Positions 23,492 to 30,964 of a stretch of 41,211 nucleotides of DNA are shown one piece after another (the stretch's first letter is position 1; every line of letters starts with the position of its first letter). The DNA is taken from the NCBI RefSeq assembly GCF_001624695.1, contig NZ_JSEP01000031.1, positions 1 to 41,211 on the forward strand. Reading direction: 5' to 3'. The notes under the pieces are model-generated. The model had not been told where the DNA came from. It made no database searches and saw only the letters and a list, made by a program, of their open reading frames with translations. Both the position numbers and the translations under genes were made by a program. This stretch comes from Labrenzia sp. OB1 (GTDB lineage: Bacteria > Pseudomonadota > Alphaproteobacteria > Rhizobiales > Stappiaceae).

Positions 23492-25627
23492 ATGGTTGAA
23501 ACGGTGACGGCGCTGCCGATAGCCCAGGGAGCCTCAGGCAGCGCTTCCACCCAGGGGCTGGAGCCGGGAACGGAAATAAAGGCCAGGGTGGAGGCAAACC
23601 TGCCCGGCGGAGTTATCCGGCTTGCAACGGCGGATGCCCGGATCGAGTTGCGTGCATCCGCACCGCTTCCCCCCGGTGCGGAGGTCACTGTTGCTGTGTC
23701 GGGCAGCAAGCAACTGCCGGAAATCCGCATCACGCTCGCCAATATTCTCCCCAAGGCTCCCCCGCCCGCCATTCAGCCGGAAGCGGCGGGTCAGGCGTCT
23801 TCTGGAGCACCACCGCCCACGGGAAGCAATACGATCCTGCGCGCTGATCCGACCCTGACGCATCTGGTTCAGACCTTTTCTACTCCGGATCAGGCAGGTG
23901 GACCCGGCTCAGTTGCCGCACGTCCCGTTCAGGCGCCGGGCGCCCAGCCGCCGCTTCCTGGCAGCCCGCAAGCCGCAGGGCCTTCTCAGGGGGGAGCCGT
24001 GACGGGCAGCCAGCCACAGGCTCCCGCGGCATCCACTCAACAAGGCGGAGCGGCCCAGTCTGCGGCGGGAAACCCCTCGCTTTCAACTGCCGCTCCCGTG
24101 GCTGCCGGACAGGGGGCGGCCGCCACCGTGCCGCCGGTTTCGGCTCAAAGTCCTCAAGCAACGGTGCCCGGCGGGCAGACTGCTCAGGGCGGCGGAAACC
24201 CGGTGCTTCCTCCGGCAGCGGGGCAGGCGACCGCCGGAATCTCCACAGCGTCTCCTGCAGGGACACAGGCTCCGCAGGCATCGCCGTCTGCACCGCAAGT
24301 CGGCAACTCTCAGGCGCCGTCCGGCCAACCGCCTGTTCTTTCGGGTCAGCCTGCTGCCGGCGCCACTCTTTCTGCCGCATCAACGGCCACCGGCGCGCAA
24401 CCGGGGGCCGGACAGACTGTGCAAGGCGGGGTGGCGGGCCAGGGACCCGCGCCGGCGGCGGTACAGCTTTCTTCCGCATCCGGCCAAGGTCTGGCGCAAA
24501 CGCCAACGGGCGCGCCCGCACCCGGGACACAAACCGCGGCCCAGCCGGGACACTCGGCTGGGGCTGCCACACGGGGAGCGCTGCCTGAAACACCGCTTTC
24601 CCGTGCCATTCCCGCGCAGCCTTATCCCGCCGCTGCCGGGGGCACAGCGCGGCCTTCCCCGGCCGGGGAGACTGTTCCGGCCGGAAAAAGCGCGCTGCAA
24701 CTGGCCGCTGCCGTGGTGCGCCAACCGCTGACCGAGCAGCAAGCTGGCCTCGGAGGCATGTTTGCGCAAGTGGGGGCCTTGGTGAGCGCGCAGGCGGCCG
24801 GCCAGGTTTCTCTCCCGGATACGGTGGCAAAGGCCATGCAGCAGATTCTCGGGCTGCGATTGAATCCGGCCACATCCACACCCACAGGCAAGGATCTTCA
24901 GCAGGCGGTGCGCCTGTCCGGCCAGTTCAGCGAGGTGCCGGCAATGCGTCCGGGCGGCAGCCAGCAACCCCTTCCGGACCTGAAATCCGCACTGCTTTCG
25001 CTCAAGACCCTGCTGCAGCAACTGGGCGCGGAGCCTCAGGTAACACGCCCTGCAGGACAACCGGCTGTACCGTCCAGGCACGCGGCACCGCAGGGGCAGA
25101 CGCAACAGACCGCAAGCAGCTTTTTGGCCGGGAACGTTCCGCGGAACCTCCAGTCTCTGCTTCAGGAGGTGGATTCCGCACTTGCCCGGATGCGTTTGAC
25201 GCAACTGGTCAATTCGGGACTGGCGGGAGACGATCGTCCGCAAACGGCAGGACGCCCCATGGATCTGGTGCTCGAACTTCCTCTTGCGCTCGGCCAGGAG
25301 ACCGCCGTGATGCAGATGCAGATCGGCCGGGATGGCGGTGGCCAGGACGGTGAGGAGGAAACTGAACCCGCATGGCGATTGCGGTTCGCCCTGGATCTGA
25401 CAGCGACAGGCCCGCTTGAGGCGGCGATCAGCCTGCGCGGCGGCGGCACTTACACCAGTCTTTGGGTCGACCGCAGGGAAACCTTCGATAAATTGAACGC
25501 TCTTCGCGACACCATGGAGGCGGCTTTCGCGGACGCCGGTCTGGATCTGCAGGAACTCAGGCTGATCCGCGGCCTGCCGCCCGCAACCGCCGCCAGATAC
25601 GGCGCACTGATCGACCGGCAATCCTGA
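23492..25627 (+). CDS. FliK-like protein (hook-length control domain)
   Basis: This 711-residue protein has three parts. The N-terminal 90 residues (MVETVTALPIAQG on) resemble the short beta domain seen in FliK-like proteins. Residues about 90-430 are a low-complexity Ala/Gly/Pro/Gln/Ser/Thr-rich linker. The C-terminal 150 residues carry the Flg_hook-like core: MDLVLELPLALGQETAVMQM, then WRLRFALDLTATGPLEAAIS, LWVDRRETFDKLNALRDTM and LQELRLIRGLPP. FliK measures hook length and interacts with the FlhB C-terminal domain. The next gene encodes exactly such a domain, which supports the call. Start may be GTG at 23489 or ATG at 23492. No other flagellar genes are in the window. Confidence 0.8.
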   Translation: MVETVTALPIAQGASGSASTQGLEPGTEIKARVEANLPGGVIRLATADARIELRASAPLPPGAEVTVAVSGSKQLPEIRITLANILPKAPPPAIQPEAAGQASSGAPPPTGSNTILRADPTLTHLVQTFSTPDQAGGPGSVAARPVQAPGAQPPLPGSPQAAGPSQGGAVTGSQPQAPAASTQQGGAAQSAAGNPSLSTAAPVAAGQGAAATVPPVSAQSPQATVPGGQTAQGGGNPVLPPAAGQATAGISTASPAGTQAPQASPSAPQVGNSQAPSGQPPVLSGQPAAGATLSAASTATGAQPGAGQTVQGGVAGQGPAPAAVQLSSASGQGLAQTPTGAPAPGTQTAAQPGHSAGAATRGALPETPLSRAIPAQPYPAAAGGTARPSPAGETVPAGKSALQLAAAVVRQPLTEQQAGLGGMFAQVGALVSAQAAGQVSLPDTVAKAMQQILGLRLNPATSTPTGKDLQQAVRLSGQFSEVPAMRPGGSQQPLPDLKSALLSLKTLLQQLGAEPQVTRPAGQPAVPSRHAAPQGQTQQTASSFLAGNVPRNLQSLLQEVDSALARMRLTQLVNSGLAGDDRPQTAGRPMDLVLELPLALGQETAVMQMQIGRDGGGQDGEEETEPAWRLRFALDLTATGPLEAAISLRGGGTYTSLWVDRRETFDKLNALRDTMEAAFADAGLDLQELRLIRGLPPATAARYGALIDRQS

Positions 25628-25640
25628 CGGGGAAAAACGC

Positions 25641-25946
25641 GTGACGAAAAAAGACAGTCCCGGCAAGAAGCTCGCCGTTGCTCTTCATTACGATACTGAA
25701 GGCACGCCTCAGGTCACCGCCAAGGGGGAGGGCTCGATTGCCGAACAGATCGAGGAGATCGCCCGCCAGGCCGGAGTTCCCATAGAAGAGAATCCGATGA
25801 TGGCCGAAGCCCTGTCGCAGATCGAGATAGACCAGGAAATTCCGGTAGAGCTGTATCAGGCCGTGGCGGTTCTCATCGGCTTCATCATGCGCACGGGCAA
25901 CGCGCCGCATCCGGCATCTCCCGACGAAGTGTCCGAAGCCAACTGA
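25641..25946 (+). CDS. FlhB C-terminal-domain homologue (FlhX-type, EscU/YscU/HrcU family)
   Basis: This 101-residue protein starts with GTG and ACGGGGAAA upstream, 13 bases after the FliK-like gene. The core KKLAVALHYDTEGTPQVTAK matches the part of FlhB just after its NPTH autocleavage site. It is followed by IAEQIEEIARQAGVPIEENP, then IDQEIPVELYQAVAVLIGFI, standard for the FlhB cytoplasmic domain. It lacks the NPTH sequence and the membrane domain. Stand-alone domains like this (FlhX) can replace the cleaved FlhB fragment in some bacteria. It probably partners the FliK-like protein. Confidence 0.87.
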   Translation: MTKKDSPGKKLAVALHYDTEGTPQVTAKGEGSIAEQIEEIARQAGVPIEENPMMAEALSQIEIDQEIPVELYQAVAVLIGFIMRTGNAPHPASPDEVSEAN

Positions 25947-26206
25947 AATGCGCCTGGGGCTCCTTGTACCCTTGTGCGGAAGCCCGTAAAACTCGGCAAA
26001 CCTGCTCATCCGCGCAAGGAAAACCTTGCAGGCAGGGCAATTCCCGACTAGATCATCAGACCTCTGATCGGAAACGATCGGAGAGCGAAAAGTTGATCGA
26101 TTTTAGAGTGCTAGAGCCTCACTCCGCTGGAAAAGCGCGCCGCAGCAATGCTTCCCCCGCTGCCGGAACAGGCGCAGGCAAGAATAGAACAGGATTTTTG
26201 ACGAAC
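25947..26206. other. gatB leader region, no gene seen
   Basis: These 260 bases separate the FlhX-type gene from gatB. The gatB frame is open through it, but the predicted residues (Arg/Ser-rich) are unlike GatB. It presumably holds the gatB promoter; no strong hexamer pair could be assigned. Confidence 0.4.
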
Positions 26207-27688
26207 ATGACGCTTGTCGACGTACGCACACCCGATCCGAAGAAATTCATCAAGGGCGCGACCGGCGATTGGGAAATCGTGATCGGCATGGAGGTTCATG
26301 CCCAGGTGACGTCCCAGGCCAAGCTCTTTTCCGGTGCCTCGACCGAATTCGGCAAGGATCCAAACGACAATGTCAGCCTTGTGGACGCGGCCATGCCCGG
26401 CATGCTGCCTGTCATCAACGAGGAATGCGTACGTCAGGCGATCCGAACAGGCCTCGGCCTGAAGTCGGAGATAAATCTGAAATCCGTTTTCGACCGGAAG
26501 AACTATTTCTATCCGGACCTGCCACAGGGCTACCAGATCTCCCAGTTCAAGCAGCCGATTGTCGGAGAGGGCAAGGTCCTGCTCGACATGCCGGACGAGC
26601 AGGTCGAGATCGGTGTCGAACGGCTGCATCTGGAGCAGGACGCCGGCAAGTCGCTGCACGACCAGCATCCCACCATGTCCTTCGTCGATCTGAACCGCTC
26701 GGGCGTGGCGCTGATGGAGATCGTCTCCAAGCCTGACCTCAGATGCTCGGACGAAGCCAGGGCCTATCTCACCAAGCTGCGCACCATCCTGCGCTACCTC
26801 GGCACCTGCGACGGCAACATGGACCAGGGGTCCATGCGGGCGGATGTCAACGTCTCCGTGCGCCGTCCGGGCGGTGCGTTCGGCACCCGCTGCGAGATCA
26901 AGAACGTCAACTCCATCCGCTTCGTCGGACAGGCCATCGAATATGAAGCCCGCCGTCAGGTCGCTATCCTGGAAGATGGCGGCGAAATCGATCAGGAAAC
27001 CCGTCTGTTCGACGCCGTGAAAGGCGAGACCCGCTCCATGCGCTCCAAGGAAGAAGCGCATGACTACCGCTATTTCCCGGATCCGGACCTGCTGCCGCTG
27101 GAGTTCACGCAAGCCTATGTCGACGAACTCGCCCGTCATCTGCCGGAACTTCCGGACGACAAGAAGGCCCGCTTCATCAGTGACTACGGCCTGACCGCCT
27201 ATGATGCCGATATCCTGGTGGCGGAAAAGGCGTCCGCGGATTTCTTCGAGAATGTGGCGAAGGGCCGTGACGCCAAGCTTTCCGCTAACTGGGTGATCAA
27301 CGAGTTCTTCGGCCGCCTGAACAAGGAAGGCCAGGATCTTTCCGAAAGCCCGATTTCCGCAGACCAGCTCGGCGCCATCGTCGATCTCATCAAGGAAGGC
27401 GTTATTTCCGGCAAGATCGCCAAGGACCTCTTCGAGATCGTCTGGACCGAGGGCGGCGACCCGTCGAAGATTGTCGAAGAGCGCGGCATGAAGCAGGTGA
27501 CCGACCTGGGCGCGATCGAGACCATCGTCGACGAGATCATCGCGGCCAATCCGGAAAAGGTCGAGCAGGCGAAAGACAAGCCGGGCCTTCTGGGCTGGTT
27601 CGTCGGCCAGGTGATGAAACAGTCCCAGGGCAAGGCTAACCCGCAGGCGGTGAACGACATGCTGAAGCAGAAGATCGGCCTGGAGTAA
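26207..27688 (+). CDS. gatB: Asp-tRNA(Asn)/Glu-tRNA(Gln) amidotransferase subunit B
   Basis: This 493-residue protein carries the GatB kinase domain, IVIGMEVHAQVTSQAKLFSG at about residue 23, and LNRSGVALMEIVSKPDLRC. It also has AHDYRYFPDPDLLPL and, from about residue 345, the C-terminal helical YqeY-like tail ending NDMLKQKIGLE. With GatA and GatC it converts misacylated Glu-tRNA(Gln) and Asp-tRNA(Asn) in the cytoplasm. gatA and gatC are not in this window. ATG at 26207 (MTLVDVRTPDPKK) is the family start; the same frame is open upstream to 25964 but that part is not coding. AGGA lies upstream. Confidence 0.97.
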   Translation: MTLVDVRTPDPKKFIKGATGDWEIVIGMEVHAQVTSQAKLFSGASTEFGKDPNDNVSLVDAAMPGMLPVINEECVRQAIRTGLGLKSEINLKSVFDRKNYFYPDLPQGYQISQFKQPIVGEGKVLLDMPDEQVEIGVERLHLEQDAGKSLHDQHPTMSFVDLNRSGVALMEIVSKPDLRCSDEARAYLTKLRTILRYLGTCDGNMDQGSMRADVNVSVRRPGGAFGTRCEIKNVNSIRFVGQAIEYEARRQVAILEDGGEIDQETRLFDAVKGETRSMRSKEEAHDYRYFPDPDLLPLEFTQAYVDELARHLPELPDDKKARFISDYGLTAYDADILVAEKASADFFENVAKGRDAKLSANWVINEFFGRLNKEGQDLSESPISADQLGAIVDLIKEGVISGKIAKDLFEIVWTEGGDPSKIVEERGMKQVTDLGAIETIVDEIIAANPEKVEQAKDKPGLLGWFVGQVMKQSQGKANPQAVNDMLKQKIGLE

Positions 27689-27766
27689 CAGCGGCTCCTT
27701 TCCTCTTCCCTGCTTCGGAGGGAGGCGGGTGTTCCGGAGAGGGTCTTCAAACGGGAAGCGTTCGAG

Positions 27767-28359
27767 ATGTCCGAAGATCTGGCGAGCCTGTTTCTGGCGC
27801 TCGGAATATTCCTGGTCGGTTTTGTCAGCATCGGTCCGAACATCATGGCCGTCATTCGGGTATGCGGCTCGCGCTGGGCGTCGGTATCGGGTCCGGTCTC
27901 TGGGCGATCCTGACTGTTTCCGGATTGACCGCGCTGGTCAGCGCCTATGCCCAGGCTGTCACGGTCCTGAAGGTGTTCGGTGCGCTTTATCTGCTCTGGC
28001 TGGCGGTTAAGGCCTTCCGCTCGGCCTCAAAACCCGGTGCAGTTTTGACAGCCCGGTCCACCACGGGAAACAATCTGTTTTTACAGGGTCTGGCCATCCA
28101 GATGACCAATCCGAAAGCGGCTCTCCACTGGATCGCGATTGTAGGCATCGGACTGGGTGCGGACGCGCCTTTATGGGCCGGAGCGACACTCATCCTCTCC
28201 TGCAGCGCCCTGTCTGTTGTCGGATATATGACCTATGCGTTGACATTTTCCACGCAGCCGGTCATCGCGTTCTACCGGCGCGGCAGGCGCTGGATCGAAG
28301 CCGGAATGGGCGTGTTCTTTACATTTGCGGCTTACAAATTGGCAAATTATCGCGGCTGA
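27767..28359 (+). pseudogene. LysE-family transporter gene, frameshifted with internal deletion
   Basis: The first frame begins with ATG at 27767 and reads MSEDLASLFLALGIFLVGFV, then SIGPNIMAVIR, the typical LysE/RhtB start. It then runs into nonsense and stops with TGA at 27911-27913. The rest of the transporter continues in a different frame from about 27859 (GMRLALGVGIGSGLWAILTV to the end, AAYKLANYRG). Compared with the usual LysE layout, about ten residues after GPNIMAVI are missing, so a deletion has shifted the frame. LysE proteins export amino acids across the inner membrane. An assembly error would be an alternative, but the missing residues favour a real deletion. Confidence 0.75.
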
Positions 28360-28380
28360 CTGCCGGGAATTTCGATCCGT

Positions 28381-28580
28381 GTGAGCCAAACGGCAGCCAG
28401 ACAGGAGATTACTCCTGAGCCGAATGGCGACCTCTGCCGAAATATGCCCCGCCGACAGGCCTTTTCTCGCAACATCTTTCGGCGTCTGGAGCATTGCTTC
28501 CGCGTGGGGGCTGGCGCTTCTGCCTTTGCACACAGCATGTGCCGGATGCCTGATTTGCGGGCAGGCTGAAAGGTGTTCGC
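28381..28580 (+). pseudogene. Fragment similar to the 5' end of the GT39 gene at 32547
   Basis: Bases 28460-28523 match 32580-32643 at about 57 of 64 positions by eye. The match covers PFLATSFGVWSIASAWGLAL here against PFLATPFGVWSIVAAWGLAH in the GT39 protein. The similarity ends on both sides and no long frame follows, so this is a remnant of a second, related gene start. It sits between the broken LysE gene and the sigma-54 promoter. Confidence 0.55.
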
Positions 28581-28626
28581 GCGCCTGATGACGACGACGG
28601 TGCGCGTTTGAGTGCAAGACCGTCAC

Positions 28627-28643
28627 TTGGCACGGGGGTTGCT
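28627..28643 (+). promoter_or_regulatory. Sigma-54 (RpoN) promoter of the amino-acid ABC operon
   Basis: TTGGCACG-GGGG-TTGCT matches the sigma-54 consensus (TGGCACG-N4-TTGCW) at every conserved base. The -24 GG and -12 GC are separated by exactly 10 bp. Transcription would start near 28653, about 60 bases before the first permease gene. Sigma-54 control with NtrC is common for polar amino-acid uptake systems. A weak, imperfectly spaced NtrC-like dyad (TGCAC-N6-GCGCA, minus strand) lies just upstream near 28600. Confidence 0.8.
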
Positions 28644-28680
28644 TTCCGCTTGGCAGAGAACCCTGTGGGAAAGACCTTTT

Positions 28681-28728
28681 ATGCCGGATCTGGAAGCCGT
28701 ACTGGCGTCATTCGATGACCAGTCTTAG
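28681..28728 (+). CDS. Possible 15-residue leader peptide overlapping the permease start
   Basis: ATG at 28681, preceded by GGGAAAGACC, opens a 15-codon frame (MPDLEAVLASFDDQS) that stops with TAG at 28726-28728, after the permease ATG at 28715. The permease ATG itself has no good ribosome-binding site, so translation of this small frame could deliver ribosomes to it. It may also be a chance frame. Confidence 0.3.
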   Translation: MPDLEAVLASFDDQS

Positions 28729-29395
28729 ATTCTTCGAAATTTACCGAAACCCTGAATATCTCTGGCTTCTCGCCCAAGGTGCCTTCGTCAGTGCGGTGCT
28801 GACCGTGGGCGGAGGGCTTTGCGGCTTCATCTGTGCCGTGGTGCTGGCGGCGGTGCGTCACTACAAAGTGCCGGTGCTGGCTCAACTGGCCGCTTGCTAC
28901 GTAGAATTCATCCGCAACACTCCCTTGATCGTGCAGATGTTCTTCATCGCATTCGGACTGCCGTTGCTGCTGGGCTATCAATGGCCGTTCTGGGCACACG
29001 CCCTGCTGGCGCTCAGCGTCAATTTTTCCGCCTATTTTGCCGAAATCCTGCGCGCCGGGCTGGCCTCTGTCGGCGACGGACAAGTCGAAGCAGCCGAAGC
29101 GCTGGGTCTGCCACGCTGGCTATGCTTCCTGAAAATCAGTCTGCCCCAGGCTGTTGCCACCATGTATCCATCGCTCAACAGCCAGTTCATCTTCCTGTTC
29201 CTGACAACCGGGGTCATCTCGGAAATAGGCGTGACCGACCTGACATGGGCTGGCCTGTACATCGACAGCCGCAGTTTCCGTTCCTTCGAGGTGTTTTTCA
29301 CGCTGACGATAATTTATCTGCTCATGTCTCTGACATTCAAAAGCATGCTGGCAGTGCTCCATGACCGGCTGTTCACATGGAAGGTGGCCCGGTGA
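28715..29395 (+). CDS. Polar amino-acid ABC transporter, permease
   Basis: This 226-residue integral membrane protein is of the His/Glu/Gln/Arg/opine (HisMQ) type. It has about five helices and the conserved cytoplasmic loop EAAEALGLPRWLCFLKISLP that docks on the ATPase, preceded by EILRAGLASVGDGQ. The N-terminal part FIRNTPLIVQMFFIAFGLP is also typical. It is the first gene of a three-gene operon and its stop overlaps the next GTG start (GTGA). Confidence 0.92.
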   Translation: MTSLRFFEIYRNPEYLWLLAQGAFVSAVLTVGGGLCGFICAVVLAAVRHYKVPVLAQLAACYVEFIRNTPLIVQMFFIAFGLPLLLGYQWPFWAHALLALSVNFSAYFAEILRAGLASVGDGQVEAAEALGLPRWLCFLKISLPQAVATMYPSLNSQFIFLFLTTGVISEIGVTDLTWAGLYIDSRSFRSFEVFFTLTIIYLLMSLTFKSMLAVLHDRLFTWKVAR

Positions 29396-30102
29396 AGGAT
29401 TTTTTCGTCTTCCTGCTCGGCAAGCCTTTCGGAATTGTGGTCTTTCAGCTTCTGGAGGCAACACAGTTCACGATCTATCTGTCCCTGATCGCGTTTGTCG
29501 GCGGTGGCCTGATCGCTCTTGCGGTAACGGCGGCCCGCGTTTCGCCGATACGTAGCCTGAAACGGATCTTCACGGTCTACACCTGGCTGTTCCAATCCGT
29601 GCCGCTGCTGATGCTGCTGTTCCTGCTCGGTCTGGGTGTTCCGCATCTCTTCTCCATTCAAGTCGATCCCTGGTATGCGGCGGGCTCGGCACTGACGCTC
29701 TACACCAGCGCTTATTTATCGGAGGTCTGGCGCGGTGCGATCACAGCCATACCGGCGGGCCAGCACGAGGGGGGCAAAGCCCTTGGCCTCACGTTCTTCC
29801 AGATCATGATCCTTCTCATACTGCCTCAGGCCTTCCGCCTGGCGATCGCACCGACGGTCGGCTTCATGGTTCAGATCATCAAGGGGACGTCGCTTGCCTA
29901 CATCATCGGCTTTCAGGATTTGATGACCATTGGCAAGCGCTGGGCCAACGCACCGGTCCCCGGCACCCAGCCTTTCGTCATCTATCCGCTGATGGCGATG
30001 ATCTATTTCTCGCTTTGTTTTCCGTTGTCTATGTGGAGCCGGCGCCTTGAAAAGCGCCTCGGATCCGCATTTTCCAAAGGCGGGGCAACCGCCGCCGCCT
30101 GA
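29392..30102 (+). CDS. Polar amino-acid ABC transporter, permease
   Basis: This second HisMQ-type permease has 236 residues from GTG at 29392, which has GGAAGG upstream and overlaps the preceding stop as GTGA. An in-frame ATG at 29377 lacks a ribosome-binding site. Family features are FQSVPLLMLLFLLGLGVPHL, SEVWRGAITAIPAGQHEGGK, and the ATPase-contact loop ALGLTFFQIMILLILPQAFR. It forms a heterodimeric channel with the upstream permease. Confidence 0.92.
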   Translation: MKDFFVFLLGKPFGIVVFQLLEATQFTIYLSLIAFVGGGLIALAVTAARVSPIRSLKRIFTVYTWLFQSVPLLMLLFLLGLGVPHLFSIQVDPWYAAGSALTLYTSAYLSEVWRGAITAIPAGQHEGGKALGLTFFQIMILLILPQAFRLAIAPTVGFMVQIIKGTSLAYIIGFQDLMTIGKRWANAPVPGTQPFVIYPLMAMIYFSLCFPLSMWSRRLEKRLGSAFSKGGATAAA

Positions 30103-30143
30103 ATAAACCGCGCTAGAAAAACATCTTCATGGAGGGTCGCGCT

Positions 30144-30932
30144 ATGTGGAAGAAATCTGTGGCACTGATCGGAGCGGTGATGTCCACCGCTCTTATGCTG
30201 GCAAACCCCGCTTCGGCGGAACTGAAAGACATCCTGGAAACAGGCACGATCAAGATCGCCACACCGGAAAATTTCCCACCCTTTGGCGCCCTTGGCGCCG
30301 ACGGCGAATACGAAGGCTATGACATCGATGTCGCGAAAATGATTGCTGAAGACCTTGGCGTGGAACTGGAACTGGTTCCGGTAACATCCAAGCAGCGCAT
30401 TCCTTTTCTTGAGACCGACCGTGTCGATCTGGTGATCGCAACGCTTGGCGCCAATCCGGAGCGCGCCAAGTCGATCTGGTTCTCACATGCCTATGCCCCG
30501 TTTTTTTCCGGCGCATTCGCCAAACCTGATGTCGACGTCTCCTCGGTCGCGGATTTCGCCGGCAAGAAGATTGCCGTGACCGGAGGCACTCTGGAGGATC
30601 TTGCAATCACGGAAGACGCGCCGGATGGTGCCGAGATCATCCGTTTCGGCGACAACGCTGCGACCATCGCGGCTTACGTCTCCGGGCAGGCGGACGTGAT
30701 CGTTACGGGAAACATGGTGGCGCTCGGAATTTCGAACGACAATCCGGACTTCGATCTGGAGACCAAATTCGTTATCGCGAATTCGCCGTCTTATATCGGA
30801 GTGAAGACCGGCAACATTGATCTGCTGCAGTGGGTCAACGTGTTCGTGCTTCACAAAAAACTGAACGGCAAACTGAACGAACTTTCACAGAAATGGCTCA
30901 AGACCCCGCTTCCCCCGCTGCCGGCGCTCTGA
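30144..30932 (+). CDS. Polar amino-acid ABC transporter, substrate-binding protein
   Basis: This 262-residue family 3 periplasmic binding protein has a signal peptide MWKKSVALIGAVMSTALMLA with probable cleavage after NPASA. The mature part has IKIATPENFPPFGALGADGE, then EGYDIDVAKMIAEDLGVELE, and ETDRVDLVIATLGANPERAK, typical of polar amino-acid binders. ATG at 30144 has GGAGGG upstream; the ATG at 30129 is not preferred. Ligand is not predictable. The operon has no ATP-binding subunit gene; a terminator hairpin immediately followed this gene before the IS256 insertion. Confidence 0.92.
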   Translation: MWKKSVALIGAVMSTALMLANPASAELKDILETGTIKIATPENFPPFGALGADGEYEGYDIDVAKMIAEDLGVELELVPVTSKQRIPFLETDRVDLVIATLGANPERAKSIWFSHAYAPFFSGAFAKPDVDVSSVADFAGKKIAVTGGTLEDLAITEDAPDGAEIIRFGDNAATIAAYVSGQADVIVTGNMVALGISNDNPDFDLETKFVIANSPSYIGVKTGNIDLLQWVNVFVLHKKLNGKLNELSQKWLKTPLPPLPAL

Positions 30933-30956
30933 ACCTGCCATCTTTACACTTTCGAA

Positions 30957-30964
30957 GCGCGCGG
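30957..30964. repeat. Target-site duplication (GCGCGCGG), left copy
   Basis: Eight bases directly before the left end of the IS256-family element, repeated exactly at 32367-32374. IS256-family elements make 8-9 bp duplications. Intact duplication indicates a recent, undisturbed insertion. Confidence 0.8.

Noticed and set aside
25641..25946. Part of a virulence-type type III secretion system
   Set aside because: No other secretion genes are present; the neighbouring FliK-like gene points to a flagellar-type substrate switch.
25964..26206. N-terminal extension of GatB
   Set aside because: The added 81 residues are Arg/Ser-rich and unlike GatB; the family start is at 26207.
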